From: Luteibacter anthropi
GTDB lineage: Bacteria > Pseudomonadota > Gammaproteobacteria > Xanthomonadales > Rhodanobacteraceae
Assembly: GCF_011759365.1 (NCBI RefSeq)
Contig: NZ_JAARLZ010000008.1
Coordinates: forward strand, 186,001-250,000
DNA: 64,000 bases
Direction of reading: 5' to 3'
Part shown: piece by piece, positions 18,006 through 26,509 of the stretch
Layout of the letters: each line of letters starts with the position of its first letter
How positions within the stretch are numbered: position 1 is the stretch's first letter
Notes under the pieces: model-generated
Seen by the model: only the letters and a program-made list of their open reading frames with translations
Told to the model about the DNA's origin: nothing
The model's database searches: none
Made by a program: the position numbers and the translations under genes

Positions 18006-18730
18006 GCGGAGGTCTTGTCGTTTTTCTTGGTGTTCTTCTTCGGCGCGGCCGGCTTGGCCGATTCCGCGGCAGGCGCAGGTGCCTTGCTAGTGGAAGCGGC
18101 GGCCGGTGCCGCCTTCTCCTCGCCCACGACATAGGCCGAATCGATGATCACCAGGGGATTGGGCACATCGCTGACAAAGGGCCCCTGCGCACGCGTGGGC
18201 AGCTTGGCGATCTTGTCGACGGTGTCCATGCCCGAAACCACCTTGCCGAACACGGCGAAGCCCCAGGTCAGGCCGCTCTGGTTGCTCACGTAGTCGAGTC
18301 GACGGTTGTCCACGAGGTTCACGAAAAACTGCGAGGTGCCCGAGTTGGCGTCGGCACCACGTGCCACGGCCACGGTGCCACGCAGGTTCGACAGACCGTT
18401 GTCGGCTTCGCTGGGCACCGGCGCGCGCGTGCGGCGCTGGGTGAGGTCGCGGCTGTAGAGGCCGCCCTGCACCATGTAACCGTCGACGACGCGATGAAAC
18501 ACCGTGCCGTTATAGAAGCCATCACGCACGTACTGAAGGAAATTGGCAACGCTCTTGGGTGCCTTTTCCGGGTACAGCTCCAGGGTGAAGTCGCCCTGCG
18601 TGGTGTGCATCGTCACTCGGGGATGTTCCACGGGGCCCTGGGGCGCCGGGGAGGCCGGCTTGGCCGCCTGTTGGGCCAGCGCAGCGGCGGGCAGGGCGAG
18701 GAGGAGGCTGGCGAGGACGGCTCTTAGCAT
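18002..18730 (-). CDS. Periplasmic cyclophilin-type peptidyl-prolyl isomerase
   Basis: 242 residues from ATG 18730; longer in-frame starts have no support. A signal peptide (VLASLLLALPAAALA) ends near residue 19. The cyclophilin domain follows, with VANFLQYVRDGFYNGTVFHRV, SQFFVNLVDN and WGFAVFGKVVSGMD. It would catalyse proline cis-trans isomerisation of proteins in the periplasm. The last ~45 residues are a low-complexity Ala/Pro/Lys tail (many AAP and KK pairs), unusual for this family and probably disordered. It overlaps lpxH by 4 nt and lies 71 nt downstream of ppx. Confidence 0.92.
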   Translation of the reverse strand: MLRAVLASLLLALPAAALAQQAAKPASPAPQGPVEHPRVTMHTTQGDFTLELYPEKAPKSVANFLQYVRDGFYNGTVFHRVVDGYMVQGGLYSRDLTQRRTRAPVPSEADNGLSNLRGTVAVARGADANSGTSQFFVNLVDNRRLDYVSNQSGLTWGFAVFGKVVSGMDTVDKIAKLPTRAQGPFVSDVPNPLVIIDSAYVVGEEKAAPAAASTSKAPAPAAESAKPAAPKKNTKKNDKTSA

Positions 18731-18801
18731 GGGTGACCGGTGCTTACGGCTGAACAATTCCGCCATGATACGCCCGTTTGCGCTGGCGGCCCTGAACTGT
18801 C

Positions 18802-20319
18802 TCATTCGGTGACGATCTCGAGTTCCAGGCCCAGTTCGGCCATGGGCTCGCGCTCCTGCTCGAGGTCGGCCTCGGTGAGCGGGTGCTGGTCGAGCCAGTC
18901 GGCAGGCAGCGACAGGCGCAGGCGCTGGCGGGTGGCGGCCACCCGGATGCGCGGGAGGGCATCCGCACGGCGGGCACGGCGGAACAGCACGCCCAGGCGC
19001 AGGATCGCGGTGATATGCCGGGCCAGCACGCGGTAGCGGGCCGGCAGGGCGGAAATCACGGACTTCTCGGGCTTGCGCCGGTGGCATTCCACGATGGCGG
19101 CCAGCAATTGCTGCTCCTGCCGCGAGAAGCCGGCCATGTCCGCGTGGCGCAAGATGTAGGCGCCGTGGCGCTGGTGCTGGCTGTGCGCGATGGCGAGGCC
19201 CAGCTCATGCACCCGGGAGGCCCAGGACAGCCATTCACGGCCGTCGTCGTCGAGCTTCCACACCTTGGCCAGCTGGTCGAACAGCGACAGGGCCGTGGTC
19301 TCCACGCGGCGCGCCTGCGCACGGTCCACGCCGTAGCGGCTGGCGAGCGAGTCGATGCTGGCCATGCGTGGGTCGGTGCCGGCCGAACGGCCGATCAGGT
19401 CCCACAGCAGGCCTTCGCGCATCGAGCTTTCCGACACACGGAGTCGCTCGATGCCCAGCGCCTCGAAGGCAGCCTCAAAGATAGCGACACCGCCGGCAAA
19501 CACTTCGGCCCGATCCTCACCGAGGCCCGGCAGCTTGAGCATGCCGGACGATCCTTGCTCGATCAGGGCCTCGCGCACGACGGCCAGGGCCTCCGGCGTG
19601 ACGCCGTCGTCCGAGAGCTTCATGGCCCGCACCACCGAGCCGATGGACTTGGCCGTGCCGGACGAACCATAGGCATCGGCCCAGCCAGCCTCGCGGTATT
19701 CCTCGGCGAACTGCTGCAACAGCACGCCGATTTCGCGACGGGCCTTCTGCCAGCGCTTGCGGGTGATCTTGCCCCCGGGGAAGAAGCGCATGGTGGAGGC
19801 GATGCAGCCTACCTGCACGCTTTCGGTATGCAGTGGCGACGTGCCCCTGCCGATGATGAATTCGGTGCTGCCGCCGCCGATGTCGATCACCAGGCGATGG
19901 TCGCGGGACGCGGGCAGGTCGTGGGAGGCACCCAGGAAGATCAGGCGGCCTTCCTCGCGTCCAGACACGATTTCCACCGGGTGCCCCAGCGCGGCCTCGG
20001 CAGCGGACAGGAAGGCATGAGGGGAGGCCAGGCGTCGCACGGTATTCGTGGCCACGGCGCGCACGTGCAGGGCAGGGATGCCCGCGATGCGCTGGCCGAA
20101 ACGGGCGAGGCTGGCCAGGGCGGCGGCGCGGTGGTTGGCGTCGAGCGTGCCGTCGGGCCGCAGGCCTACCGCCATGCGCACCGAATCGCGCAGCCGGTCG
20201 ATGACGCGGGGCTCGCCGTGTTCGTAGCGGGCCACCACCATGTGGAAGCTGTTGGAGCCTAGGTCGACGGCGGCGAGGAGTTCGCCCTCGTTGATCTGGG
20301 ATTTACCGGATGTGGGCAA
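18802..20319 (-). CDS. ppx: Exopolyphosphatase (Ppx/GppA family)
   Basis: 505 residues from a TTG start, chosen because the N-terminus then aligns with the family (ELLAAVDLGSNSFHMVVAR from residue 13). The ASKHA phosphatase core shows the two phosphate-binding loops, DLGSNSFH and DIGGGSTEF. It then carries the C-terminal HD-like helical region (VHELGLAIAHSQHQRHGAYIL) found in long Ppx proteins. It removes terminal phosphate from polyphosphate and possibly pppGpp. It lies between two ppk1 genes in the same direction, so synthesis and degradation of polyphosphate are encoded within 10 kb. Confidence 0.93.
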   Translation of the reverse strand: MPTSGKSQINEGELLAAVDLGSNSFHMVVARYEHGEPRVIDRLRDSVRMAVGLRPDGTLDANHRAAALASLARFGQRIAGIPALHVRAVATNTVRRLASPHAFLSAAEAALGHPVEIVSGREEGRLIFLGASHDLPASRDHRLVIDIGGGSTEFIIGRGTSPLHTESVQVGCIASTMRFFPGGKITRKRWQKARREIGVLLQQFAEEYREAGWADAYGSSGTAKSIGSVVRAMKLSDDGVTPEALAVVREALIEQGSSGMLKLPGLGEDRAEVFAGGVAIFEAAFEALGIERLRVSESSMREGLLWDLIGRSAGTDPRMASIDSLASRYGVDRAQARRVETTALSLFDQLAKVWKLDDDGREWLSWASRVHELGLAIAHSQHQRHGAYILRHADMAGFSRQEQQLLAAIVECHRRKPEKSVISALPARYRVLARHITAILRLGVLFRRARRADALPRIRVAATRQRLRLSLPADWLDQHPLTEADLEQEREPMAELGLELEIVTE

Positions 20320-20374
20320 GGGAAATGTCCGCGGCAGCTTTAAGGGCGGATTTTGTCACGCATCGCCCCATCAT

Positions 20375-20463
20375 TGTAGGAGCGCGCCTTGCGCGCGACC
20401 GGTTATCGCGAAAACCGGTGGATCATTCGCAACATCCGGTCGCGCGCGAGGCGCGCTCCTACA
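20375..20463. repeat. Inverted REP pair supplying a stop codon
   Basis: Forward copy at 20375-20400 and inverted copy at 20438-20463. The inverted copy contains the TAG (20461-20459, minus strand) that ends the membrane-protein gene. It separates ppx from the phoB-phoR-ppk1 gene run. Confidence 0.9.
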
Positions 20464-20959
20464 GGGAGCGTTTTCGGCTTTTGGGCATCGCAGACAGGGC
20501 GAACAGCAGGATGCACAGGAAGCCGAACACCCAGTAATCCGTGGGCGCGGGGCCCCACCAGTGGCGGTGCCAGGGCACGTTCTCCGGGTTGAATCGTGCA
20601 AGCCCGAAGGCCGGGTTGAGGATGAACCACAGGCCGTCTTCGGCCACCCAGAACAACATGACGCAGGCCAGGATGCGCACCTGGGCGCGCCAGCTCCAGA
20701 AACCGCGAAATATCATCGGAAAGTGAAAGAACAACGCGATGAAGGGAAACACCCACGCGTGATAGCCGGTCATGGGCCGGCCACCCCAGAACAGGTCGAG
20801 CATCCAGTTGTTCTCGACCCGCCAGGTGGGCAGGCTGGTGGCCCAGCCGTGCGGGCCCTCGATCTCGACCTCGACGTGGGCAAACATGAAGGCGAGCAGG
20901 AAAGTGAACGCCGCCGTCGCCAGGACCGAGACGATGCGACGACGGGGCGAATGACTCAT
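20459..20959 (-). CDS. Small integral membrane protein of unknown function
   Basis: 166 residues with about four membrane helices: 8-28, 68-84, 94-112 and the C-terminal 140-156. Conserved-looking Trp-rich loops (LFWGGRPMTGYHAW, WHRHWWGPAPTDYW) lie between them. I do not recognise the family. ATG 20959 overlaps the stop of the glycosyltransferase gene as ATGA, so it is the last member of a coupled ppk1-glycosyltransferase-membrane protein set and probably works with the glycosyltransferase in the membrane. The stop TAG comes from an adjoining REP copy, giving a -RSL end. Confidence 0.75.
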   Translation of the reverse strand: MSHSPRRRIVSVLATAAFTFLLAFMFAHVEVEIEGPHGWATSLPTWRVENNWMLDLFWGGRPMTGYHAWVFPFIALFFHFPMIFRGFWSWRAQVRILACVMLFWVAEDGLWFILNPAFGLARFNPENVPWHRHWWGPAPTDYWVFGFLCILLFALSAMPKSRKRSL

Positions 20960-22101
20960 GAAGCATCCAGCCGGGCAAGCACCGTGTCGATGACGGCACG
21001 TGCTGCGTGGGGCCGGCCGATGGCGCGTGCGCGTGCTGCCATCTCGGTCCGTCGTGCGGGATCCTGCTGCAAGGCGCGCAGGCGCCACGCCAGCGCTACA
21101 TGGTCGATGGCCTTCCACGCCGCGCCTTGTTCCAGCAGGTAGTCGGCGTTGCGTTCTTCCTGCCCGGGGATCGGTGCATTGACGATCATCGGCAGGCCCA
21201 TCGACAGGCATTCCGAGGTGGTCAGGCCACCCGGCTTGGTGATGGCCAGGTCGCTGCACGCCATCAGGCGTTCCACATGGCGGGTGAAGCCCTGCGGAAA
21301 CAGCCTGCCTGCATGCCGGCCTGCGGCCAGGGCACGCAAGCGTTCCAGTAGTTCGGCATTGCGGCCCGCCAGCACGATCAGCTGGAAGCCCTCGGTTTCC
21401 TTGAGCAGCGAATCCGCCAGTTCGTCGAGCGCGCCCACGCCGGCGCCGCCACCCATGATGAGATAGGTGGGCATCTCCGGATCGAGGCCGAAGGACACCG
21501 CCAGCTCGCGGCGATCATGGGTTTCGGCGAAGGCCGGCATCACGGGGATGCCGCTGTCGTGCACGCGATCGGCCGGCAATCCCACGGCACGCATGCGGTG
21601 GGCGATCTCGGCACTGGCGGCGAAATAGCCGGTCATTTCCGGTACCACCCACATGCGGTGCAGGTCGAAGTCGGTGACCTGCAGATACACCGGGGCGGTG
21701 ACGCGCCCCTTGCGGATCTGCCGCATCAGCATCTCGGCCGGCAGGAAGTGCGTGCACACGATGGCGTCGGGCGCGAACTCCGCGATGGCCGTGCGCAGGC
21801 GCCGCGTGTTCAGGCGTTCGATCGTGCGCCGCATACGCTGGGTGACGGCATCGGGGCGCGTGTCGCCCGTGATGCGATAGAGCATGCCCCACAGTCGCGG
21901 ATAGCGCGTGATGAGGCTCAGGTAGAAGTCGGCATAGATGCGGCGGAAGCTCGATGGCACATAGTCCATCACGTCGAGGTGCTTTGCCTCGACGTTGCGT
22001 CCTTCGCCGGCCAGTGCCTGCACCGTGGCTTCCAGCGCTTCGGCGGCACGTACGTGGCCGGCACCGGCAGAAACCGACAGCAGCAGGATACGCCGGTTCA
22101 C
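20956..22101 (-). CDS. MGDG synthase/UgtP-like glycosyltransferase (GT28 type)
   Basis: 381 residues from a GTG start that overlaps the ppk1 stop (GTGA). The N-terminal ILLLSVSAGAGHVRAAEALE loop and the MGDG-synthase-type domain (residues ~15-175) are followed by a MurG-like C-terminal nucleotide-sugar domain (YLIMGGGAGVGALDELADSL, AITKPGGLTTSECLSMGLP). This family transfers galactose or glucose to diacylglycerol. In other bacteria, Pho-regulated members replace phospholipids with glycolipids when phosphate is scarce. Its place directly after phoB-phoR-ppk1 suggests the same role here. The sugar and acceptor are inferred, not shown. Confidence 0.82.
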   Translation of the reverse strand: MNRRILLLSVSAGAGHVRAAEALEATVQALAGEGRNVEAKHLDVMDYVPSSFRRIYADFYLSLITRYPRLWGMLYRITGDTRPDAVTQRMRRTIERLNTRRLRTAIAEFAPDAIVCTHFLPAEMLMRQIRKGRVTAPVYLQVTDFDLHRMWVVPEMTGYFAASAEIAHRMRAVGLPADRVHDSGIPVMPAFAETHDRRELAVSFGLDPEMPTYLIMGGGAGVGALDELADSLLKETEGFQLIVLAGRNAELLERLRALAAGRHAGRLFPQGFTRHVERLMACSDLAITKPGGLTTSECLSMGLPMIVNAPIPGQEERNADYLLEQGAAWKAIDHVALAWRLRALQQDPARRTEMAARARAIGRPHAARAVIDTVLARLDAS

Positions 22102-24173
22102 CCGCAGTACCGTGTCAGCAGGGCTTGCTGGGCGCTGTGTGGAAGCTCACCGGTAGCGGGTTCGCAGCGTGTATACCGCCCATCCGCGTCCAGGGACCAG
22201 GCCTGCGTATTGTCGCGCAGGTAGTTGTCGAGGGTTTCGTCGTACACGCGTCTGGCCAGGTCCGGTTCGAGGATGGGCACGCCGATTTCGATGCGGCGCA
22301 TGAGGTTGCGTTCCATCCAGTCGGCACTGGCGCAATACAGCTCGGGTTCGCCGTCGTTGCCGAACCAGTACACGCGACTGTGCTCCAGGAAGCGACCGAT
22401 GATCGAGCGCACGCGGATGTTTTCCGATACGCCCTTGATGCCCGGCCGCAGCGTGCACGCGCCACGGATAATGAGGTCGATGCTCACGCCGGCGATGGAG
22501 GCGCGGTAAAGGGCCTCGACCACATGAGCTTCGTTGAGCGCATTGAGCTTGGCGACGATGCGGGCGGAGCGGCCGTTCTTCGCATGGTCGATCTCGCGCT
22601 CGATCTTTGCCATCACGCCGCTGTAAAGCGTGAAGGGCGAATGCAGCAGGCGCTTCAGCTGGATCATCGGACCCAGCCCCGAAAGCTGCTGGAACACCTT
22701 GTGGATGTCCTCGCCGATTTCCGGGTTCGAGGTCATCAGGCCGATGTCGGTGTAACCGCGGCTGTTGCCCTGGTGGTAGTTGCCCGTGGACAGGTGCACG
22801 TAGCGGCGCAGGCCGGTGCCCTCGCGGCGCACGATGAGCAGCATCTTTGCGTGGGTCTTGTAGCCCACCACGCCATATACCACCTGCACGCCGGCTTCCT
22901 GAAGGCGATTGGCGAGGCCGATGTTGGCTTCTTCGTCGAAGCGCGCACGAAGCTCGATCACCACGGTGACGTCCTTGCCGTTGCGCGCGGCTTCCACCAG
23001 CAGGTCGACCAGCGGGGAGTCCTTGCCCGCACGGTACAGGGTCTGCTTGATGGCCAGCACGCCCGGGTCCTGCGAGGCGCGTTTCAGCAGCTCCACCACG
23101 GTGGCGAACGATTCGTAAGGATGGTGCAGCAGGATGTCCCGCGCACCGAGCACGTCGAATTCGTTCACGCCCTTGCCGAAGTCGGGGCACAGGCGCGGGG
23201 TGAAGCGGGGGAACTTGAGTTCCGGCCGGTCGATCTGGTCGTAGATGACACCGGCGCGGATGATGTTGACCGGTCCGTCGCAGCGATAGACGTCGTGTTC
23301 TTCCAGCTGGAAGTTGTCGATCAGCATCTCGGTGATCGCGCGCGGGCAATCGGCGCCCACTTCCAGGCGCACCGGCCGTGCGTAACCGCGTCCGGCCAGT
23401 TCCTCGCTGAGCGCACGGGCAAGGTTCTCGACCTCGGTTTCTTCCACCACCAGCTCGCTGTTGCGGGTAACGCGGAACTGGTAGGTGGCGCAGACCTCGA
23501 AGCCGGGGAAGATTTCATCGGCGAACGCCTGGAGCACCTCGGCAAGGAAGACGAAATCGCCTTCCGCCCCGGCCACCTCGGCAGGCAGGTGGATGATGCG
23601 CGGCAGCGAGCGCGGCGCACGAACCAGTGCCATATGGCCTTCGCGCCCGAAAGCATCGCGGCCCTTCAGCACCACGGCGAGGTTCAGTGTCTTGTTGAGG
23701 ATGCGCGGGAACGGATGCGCCGGATCGAGACCCAGCGGCGAGAGCACCGGCATGATCTCGTTCTGGAAATAGCCCAGCAGCCAGCGGCGCTGCTTGTCGG
23801 TCCAGCGGTCACGGGTGAGGAAGCGGATGCCCTCGTCTTCCAGTGCTGGCCCCAGTTCCTCGTGCCAGATCGTGTAGACCTCGGCCACCAGCTCCAGCGT
23901 GCGCTCGCGGATGCGGGCCAGGATATCCCCCGAGGACAGTCCGTCGGCACCCGGCGTGGCGGCACCCAGCGCATGCTTGTGCTTGAGCACGGCCACGCGC
24001 ACCTCGAAGAATTCGTCGAGGTTGTTGCTGACGATGGTGAGGTAACGCAGCCGTTCCAGGACGGGCACATCCGGGTCGCGCGCCTGCGCGAGCACGCGGA
24101 AATTGAATTCCAGCGCCGACAGCTCCCGGTTGATGTACAGCCCGGGCGCCCCGAGGTCGACAGACTCGCTCAT
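22098..24173 (-). CDS. ppk1: Polyphosphate kinase 1, copy B (phoBR-linked)
   Basis: 691 residues from ATG 24173, close to the E. coli length of 688; a purine-rich AGAGGAAAAG precedes it. All PPK1 parts are present: LYINRELSALEFNFRVL, the GYKTHAKML motif with the likely phosphorylated His441, and HSRVYWFGNDGEP with His598. It lies 105 nt after phoR and overlaps the next gene by 4 nt. This is the copy whose neighbourhood (phoB-phoR-ppk) is conserved in the order, so it is probably the ancestral one; copy A 5 kb away is the additional paralogue. Confidence 0.95.
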   Translation of the reverse strand: MSESVDLGAPGLYINRELSALEFNFRVLAQARDPDVPVLERLRYLTIVSNNLDEFFEVRVAVLKHKHALGAATPGADGLSSGDILARIRERTLELVAEVYTIWHEELGPALEDEGIRFLTRDRWTDKQRRWLLGYFQNEIMPVLSPLGLDPAHPFPRILNKTLNLAVVLKGRDAFGREGHMALVRAPRSLPRIIHLPAEVAGAEGDFVFLAEVLQAFADEIFPGFEVCATYQFRVTRNSELVVEETEVENLARALSEELAGRGYARPVRLEVGADCPRAITEMLIDNFQLEEHDVYRCDGPVNIIRAGVIYDQIDRPELKFPRFTPRLCPDFGKGVNEFDVLGARDILLHHPYESFATVVELLKRASQDPGVLAIKQTLYRAGKDSPLVDLLVEAARNGKDVTVVIELRARFDEEANIGLANRLQEAGVQVVYGVVGYKTHAKMLLIVRREGTGLRRYVHLSTGNYHQGNSRGYTDIGLMTSNPEIGEDIHKVFQQLSGLGPMIQLKRLLHSPFTLYSGVMAKIEREIDHAKNGRSARIVAKLNALNEAHVVEALYRASIAGVSIDLIIRGACTLRPGIKGVSENIRVRSIIGRFLEHSRVYWFGNDGEPELYCASADWMERNLMRRIEIGVPILEPDLARRVYDETLDNYLRDNTQAWSLDADGRYTRCEPATGELPHSAQQALLTRYCG

Positions 24174-24278
24174 TCTCTTTGCTTTTCCTCTCACGACAGC
24201 CGATGGTGACGCAGCGGCCATCATGCCGGAAAGCGGCGACGCAGCAAGACGGAGCCGGGCATCCGCCATGGGATTCGT

Positions 24279-25559
24279 TTAGATTGCGCCACCACCGGCC
24301 AGCTCCTGCGGCCGGCTGCCGTCAACCAGGCGGTCGCTGCCGAATACGCAGGCGAAGGTGGAACCCTTGCCCGGTTCGCTCTCGATGGAAAGCCTTGCCT
24401 GATGCAGGTTCAGCACGTGCTTGACGATGGACAGGCCCAGGCCGGTACCGCCGGAGTCGCGCGAGCGGCTGGAAGAAACCCGGTAGAAGCGTTCGGTGAG
24501 GCGGGCGATATGGGCGGCCGGAATACCGAAGCCGGAATCCTGCACCGCGAAGGTGGCGCCGTCGTCGGTCTGGCTCCAGCGGATGGCGATGCGCCCGCCC
24601 GTGGGGGTATAGCGCACGGCATTGCTCACCAGGTTGGAGAATGCGCTGTGCAGGTCCTTCGGCGAGCCCATCAGGTCGAACGGCGTGGAAATGTCCAGGG
24701 ACACGGTGTGGCGGCCCTGGCTGAGCGCCTCGGCCTCCTTGCGCAGGCTGGCGAGCAGCGGCGCCATCTGTACGTGCTCTTCGGCCACGTGGTCCTGGGT
24801 TTCCAGGCGCGACAGGGTGAGCAGGTCTTCCACGATCTGGCCCATGCGCTTGGACTGGGCGCGCATCTCGTCGAGCACGGGGGCCAGTTCCGGCACATCT
24901 TCGGGATCGAGCAGTTCGAGGTAGCCGTGGATCACCGTCAGCGGGGTGCGCAGCTCGTGCGACACGTTGGCGACGAAGTCGCGGCGGATCTGTTCGAGCC
25001 GGGTGAGGTGACTGGTGTCCCGCGCCAGCAGCAGGCGCTGGCGGCTGCCGAAAGGCAGCAGCGTGGCCGTGACATGGCGATTCGGATGGCCCGGTGCGGT
25101 GACGTCGTTCAGCGGCTCGCGCGCGCCTTCCGTCCACCAGTCGGCCATATCGGTATTGCGGAGCAGGTCGGTCATGACGCGGCCGCGATCACGCGTGCGC
25201 TTCAGGCCAAGCAGTTCCTCCGCCGCATGGTTGAACCAGCGGACGTGCAGCGAATGGTCCAGCAGGACCACCGCGTCCGGGAGTGTCCCGGCCGCGCTGC
25301 GCAGGTCGCGCAAGCGGGATGCGATACGGCGGGTGCGAGTCATCAGACGGTCATGCTCAGGGTGGGGCGTCGTAGGTGTTTGCAACATTGGCCCGGACTT
25401 ATGACGGAACAGCGACAGCAGAGCGACGATTTCCACGACAGCGGCGCAGGTCACGCCGGCCAGGGTCGCTTCCACCAGCGCACCCGCGATGCCGCCCAGC
25501 AGAAGCAGGGCGGCACACGCGACGGGTAGTCGCCAGGAAGTCAGGAAACTAGGGGGCAT
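24279..25559 (-). CDS. phoR: Phosphate regulon sensor histidine kinase PhoR
   Basis: 426 residues, close to E. coli PhoR (431). Two N-terminal membrane helices (about residues 11-48) carry no large periplasmic domain, as in PhoR proteins that sense phosphate through the Pst/PhoU system. A PAS domain (VLLDHSLHVRWFNHAAEELLG) is followed by HisKA with VANVSHELRTPLT (phospho-acceptor His201) and an HATPase domain with the N, G1 and G2 boxes (SNLVSNAVRYTP, DSGFGIP, GGTGLGLSI). It would phosphorylate PhoB encoded 59 nt upstream. No pst or phoU genes are in the window. Confidence 0.94.
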   Translation of the reverse strand: MPPSFLTSWRLPVACAALLLLGGIAGALVEATLAGVTCAAVVEIVALLSLFRHKSGPMLQTPTTPHPEHDRLMTRTRRIASRLRDLRSAAGTLPDAVVLLDHSLHVRWFNHAAEELLGLKRTRDRGRVMTDLLRNTDMADWWTEGAREPLNDVTAPGHPNRHVTATLLPFGSRQRLLLARDTSHLTRLEQIRRDFVANVSHELRTPLTVIHGYLELLDPEDVPELAPVLDEMRAQSKRMGQIVEDLLTLSRLETQDHVAEEHVQMAPLLASLRKEAEALSQGRHTVSLDISTPFDLMGSPKDLHSAFSNLVSNAVRYTPTGGRIAIRWSQTDDGATFAVQDSGFGIPAAHIARLTERFYRVSSSRSRDSGGTGLGLSIVKHVLNLHQARLSIESEPGKGSTFACVFGSDRLVDGSRPQELAGGGAI

Positions 25560-25618
25560 ATCGGAGCGGCCGTTGACGGTCTGGTGTTGCCACCATAACG
25601 CGGCGACCCCGCACTAGC

Positions 25619-26308
25619 CTAGGTATTGGCAGAGAACCGGTAGCCAGCGCCACGGACGGTCTGCACCATCTCGTCGAGCTTCCACGGTTCCAGCGTCTTG
25701 CGCAGGCGGCGGATATGCACATCGACCGTTCGTTCTTCGACATAGACGCTTCCGCCCCACACGTGGTCGAGCAGCTGGGCCCGCGAATACACGCGTTCCG
25801 GATGGGTCATGAAGAAGAACAGCAGGCGGTATTCGGTAGGGCCGATGGGCACGGCTTCCTCGCCGGCGAACACGCGGTGCGCGGGTCCGTCGATGCGCAG
25901 GCCGCCCAGCTCCACCACGCCCGAACCGTCGTCGCCCTGGCTGCGCCGGAGCACGGCCTTGATGCGGGCGATGAGTTCGCGGGTGGAGAAGGGCTTGATG
26001 ACGTAATCATCGACCCCGGCCTCCAGCCCGTTCACCCGGTCCATCTCCTCGCCGCGGGCGGTGAGCATGATGATGGGGATTTCCCGGGACAGTTCCTCGC
26101 GACGCAGGCGTCGGGCCAGTTCGAGACCGCTGGTGCCTGGGAGCATCCAGTCGAGCAGGATCAGGTCTGGCACCCGCTCGGAAATGGCCATCTGGGCGGC
26201 GCGGGCGTCGGCGGCGTGAGCCGCGTCCATACCCGCCTTGCGAAGCGCGAAAGCGACCATGTCGCGAATCGAAGCTTCGTCTTCCACGATAAGAATGCGT
26301 TTGTGCAC
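25619..26308 (-). CDS. phoB: Phosphate regulon response regulator PhoB
   Basis: 229 residues from GTG 26308, the same length as E. coli PhoB; the frame remains open to a TTG 66 nt upstream, but that would overlap the candidate Pho box and lacks homology. The receiver domain has the acidic pocket (Glu9, Asp10), phospho-acceptor Asp53 in LLDWMLPG, Thr in MLTARGEE and Lys in IKPFS. The OmpR-type winged helix follows ([31 protein letters not shown]). It activates phosphate-starvation genes; targets here probably include its own operon and ppk1 copy A. Confidence 0.95.
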   Translation of the reverse strand: MHKRILIVEDEASIRDMVAFALRKAGMDAAHAADARAAQMAISERVPDLILLDWMLPGTSGLELARRLRREELSREIPIIMLTARGEEMDRVNGLEAGVDDYVIKPFSTRELIARIKAVLRRSQGDDGSGVVELGGLRIDGPAHRVFAGEEAVPIGPTEYRLLFFFMTHPERVYSRAQLLDHVWGGSVYVEERTVDVHIRRLRKTLEPWKLDEMVQTVRGAGYRFSANT

Positions 26309-26356
26309 GCTTTGGACCGCTCGTTGGCTGTGACGGTCATATTGCAGCCATGCTGT

Positions 26357-26374
26357 GTTACACCGCAATGACAA
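26357..26374 (-). promoter_or_regulatory. Possible Pho box upstream of phoB
   Basis: On the minus strand TTGTCAT (26374-26368) and GTGTAAC (26363-26357) are spaced 11 bp apart, 49 nt upstream of the phoB GTG. The first matches CTGTCAT at 6 of 7, the second only weakly, and no third unit is in register. Autoregulation of phoB is common, so the site is plausible. Confidence 0.35.
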
Positions 26375-26426
26375 TGGTCACAATCAGGGTCTCAATTATG
26401 ACTGCGACGGTGGGGGCGAGCCCCCC

Positions 26427-26509
26427 GTAGGAGCGCGCCTCGCGCGCGACCGCCCTGGCGATCACACCGCCGCTGCCGCAGCCTGTCGCGCGCAAGGCGC
26501 GCTCCTACA
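26427..26509. repeat. Inverted REP pair supplying the BepA stop codon
   Basis: Forward copy at 26427-26451 and inverted copy at about 26483-26509. The TAG at 26507-26505 on the minus strand ends the metalloprotease gene. It lies between phoB's upstream region and the 3' end of the protease gene. Confidence 0.9.

Noticed and set aside
26309-26374. PhoB start at TTG 26374
   Set aside because: The extra 22 residues are unrelated to PhoB proteins and the codons overlap the candidate Pho box; GTG 26308 gives the normal 229-residue length.
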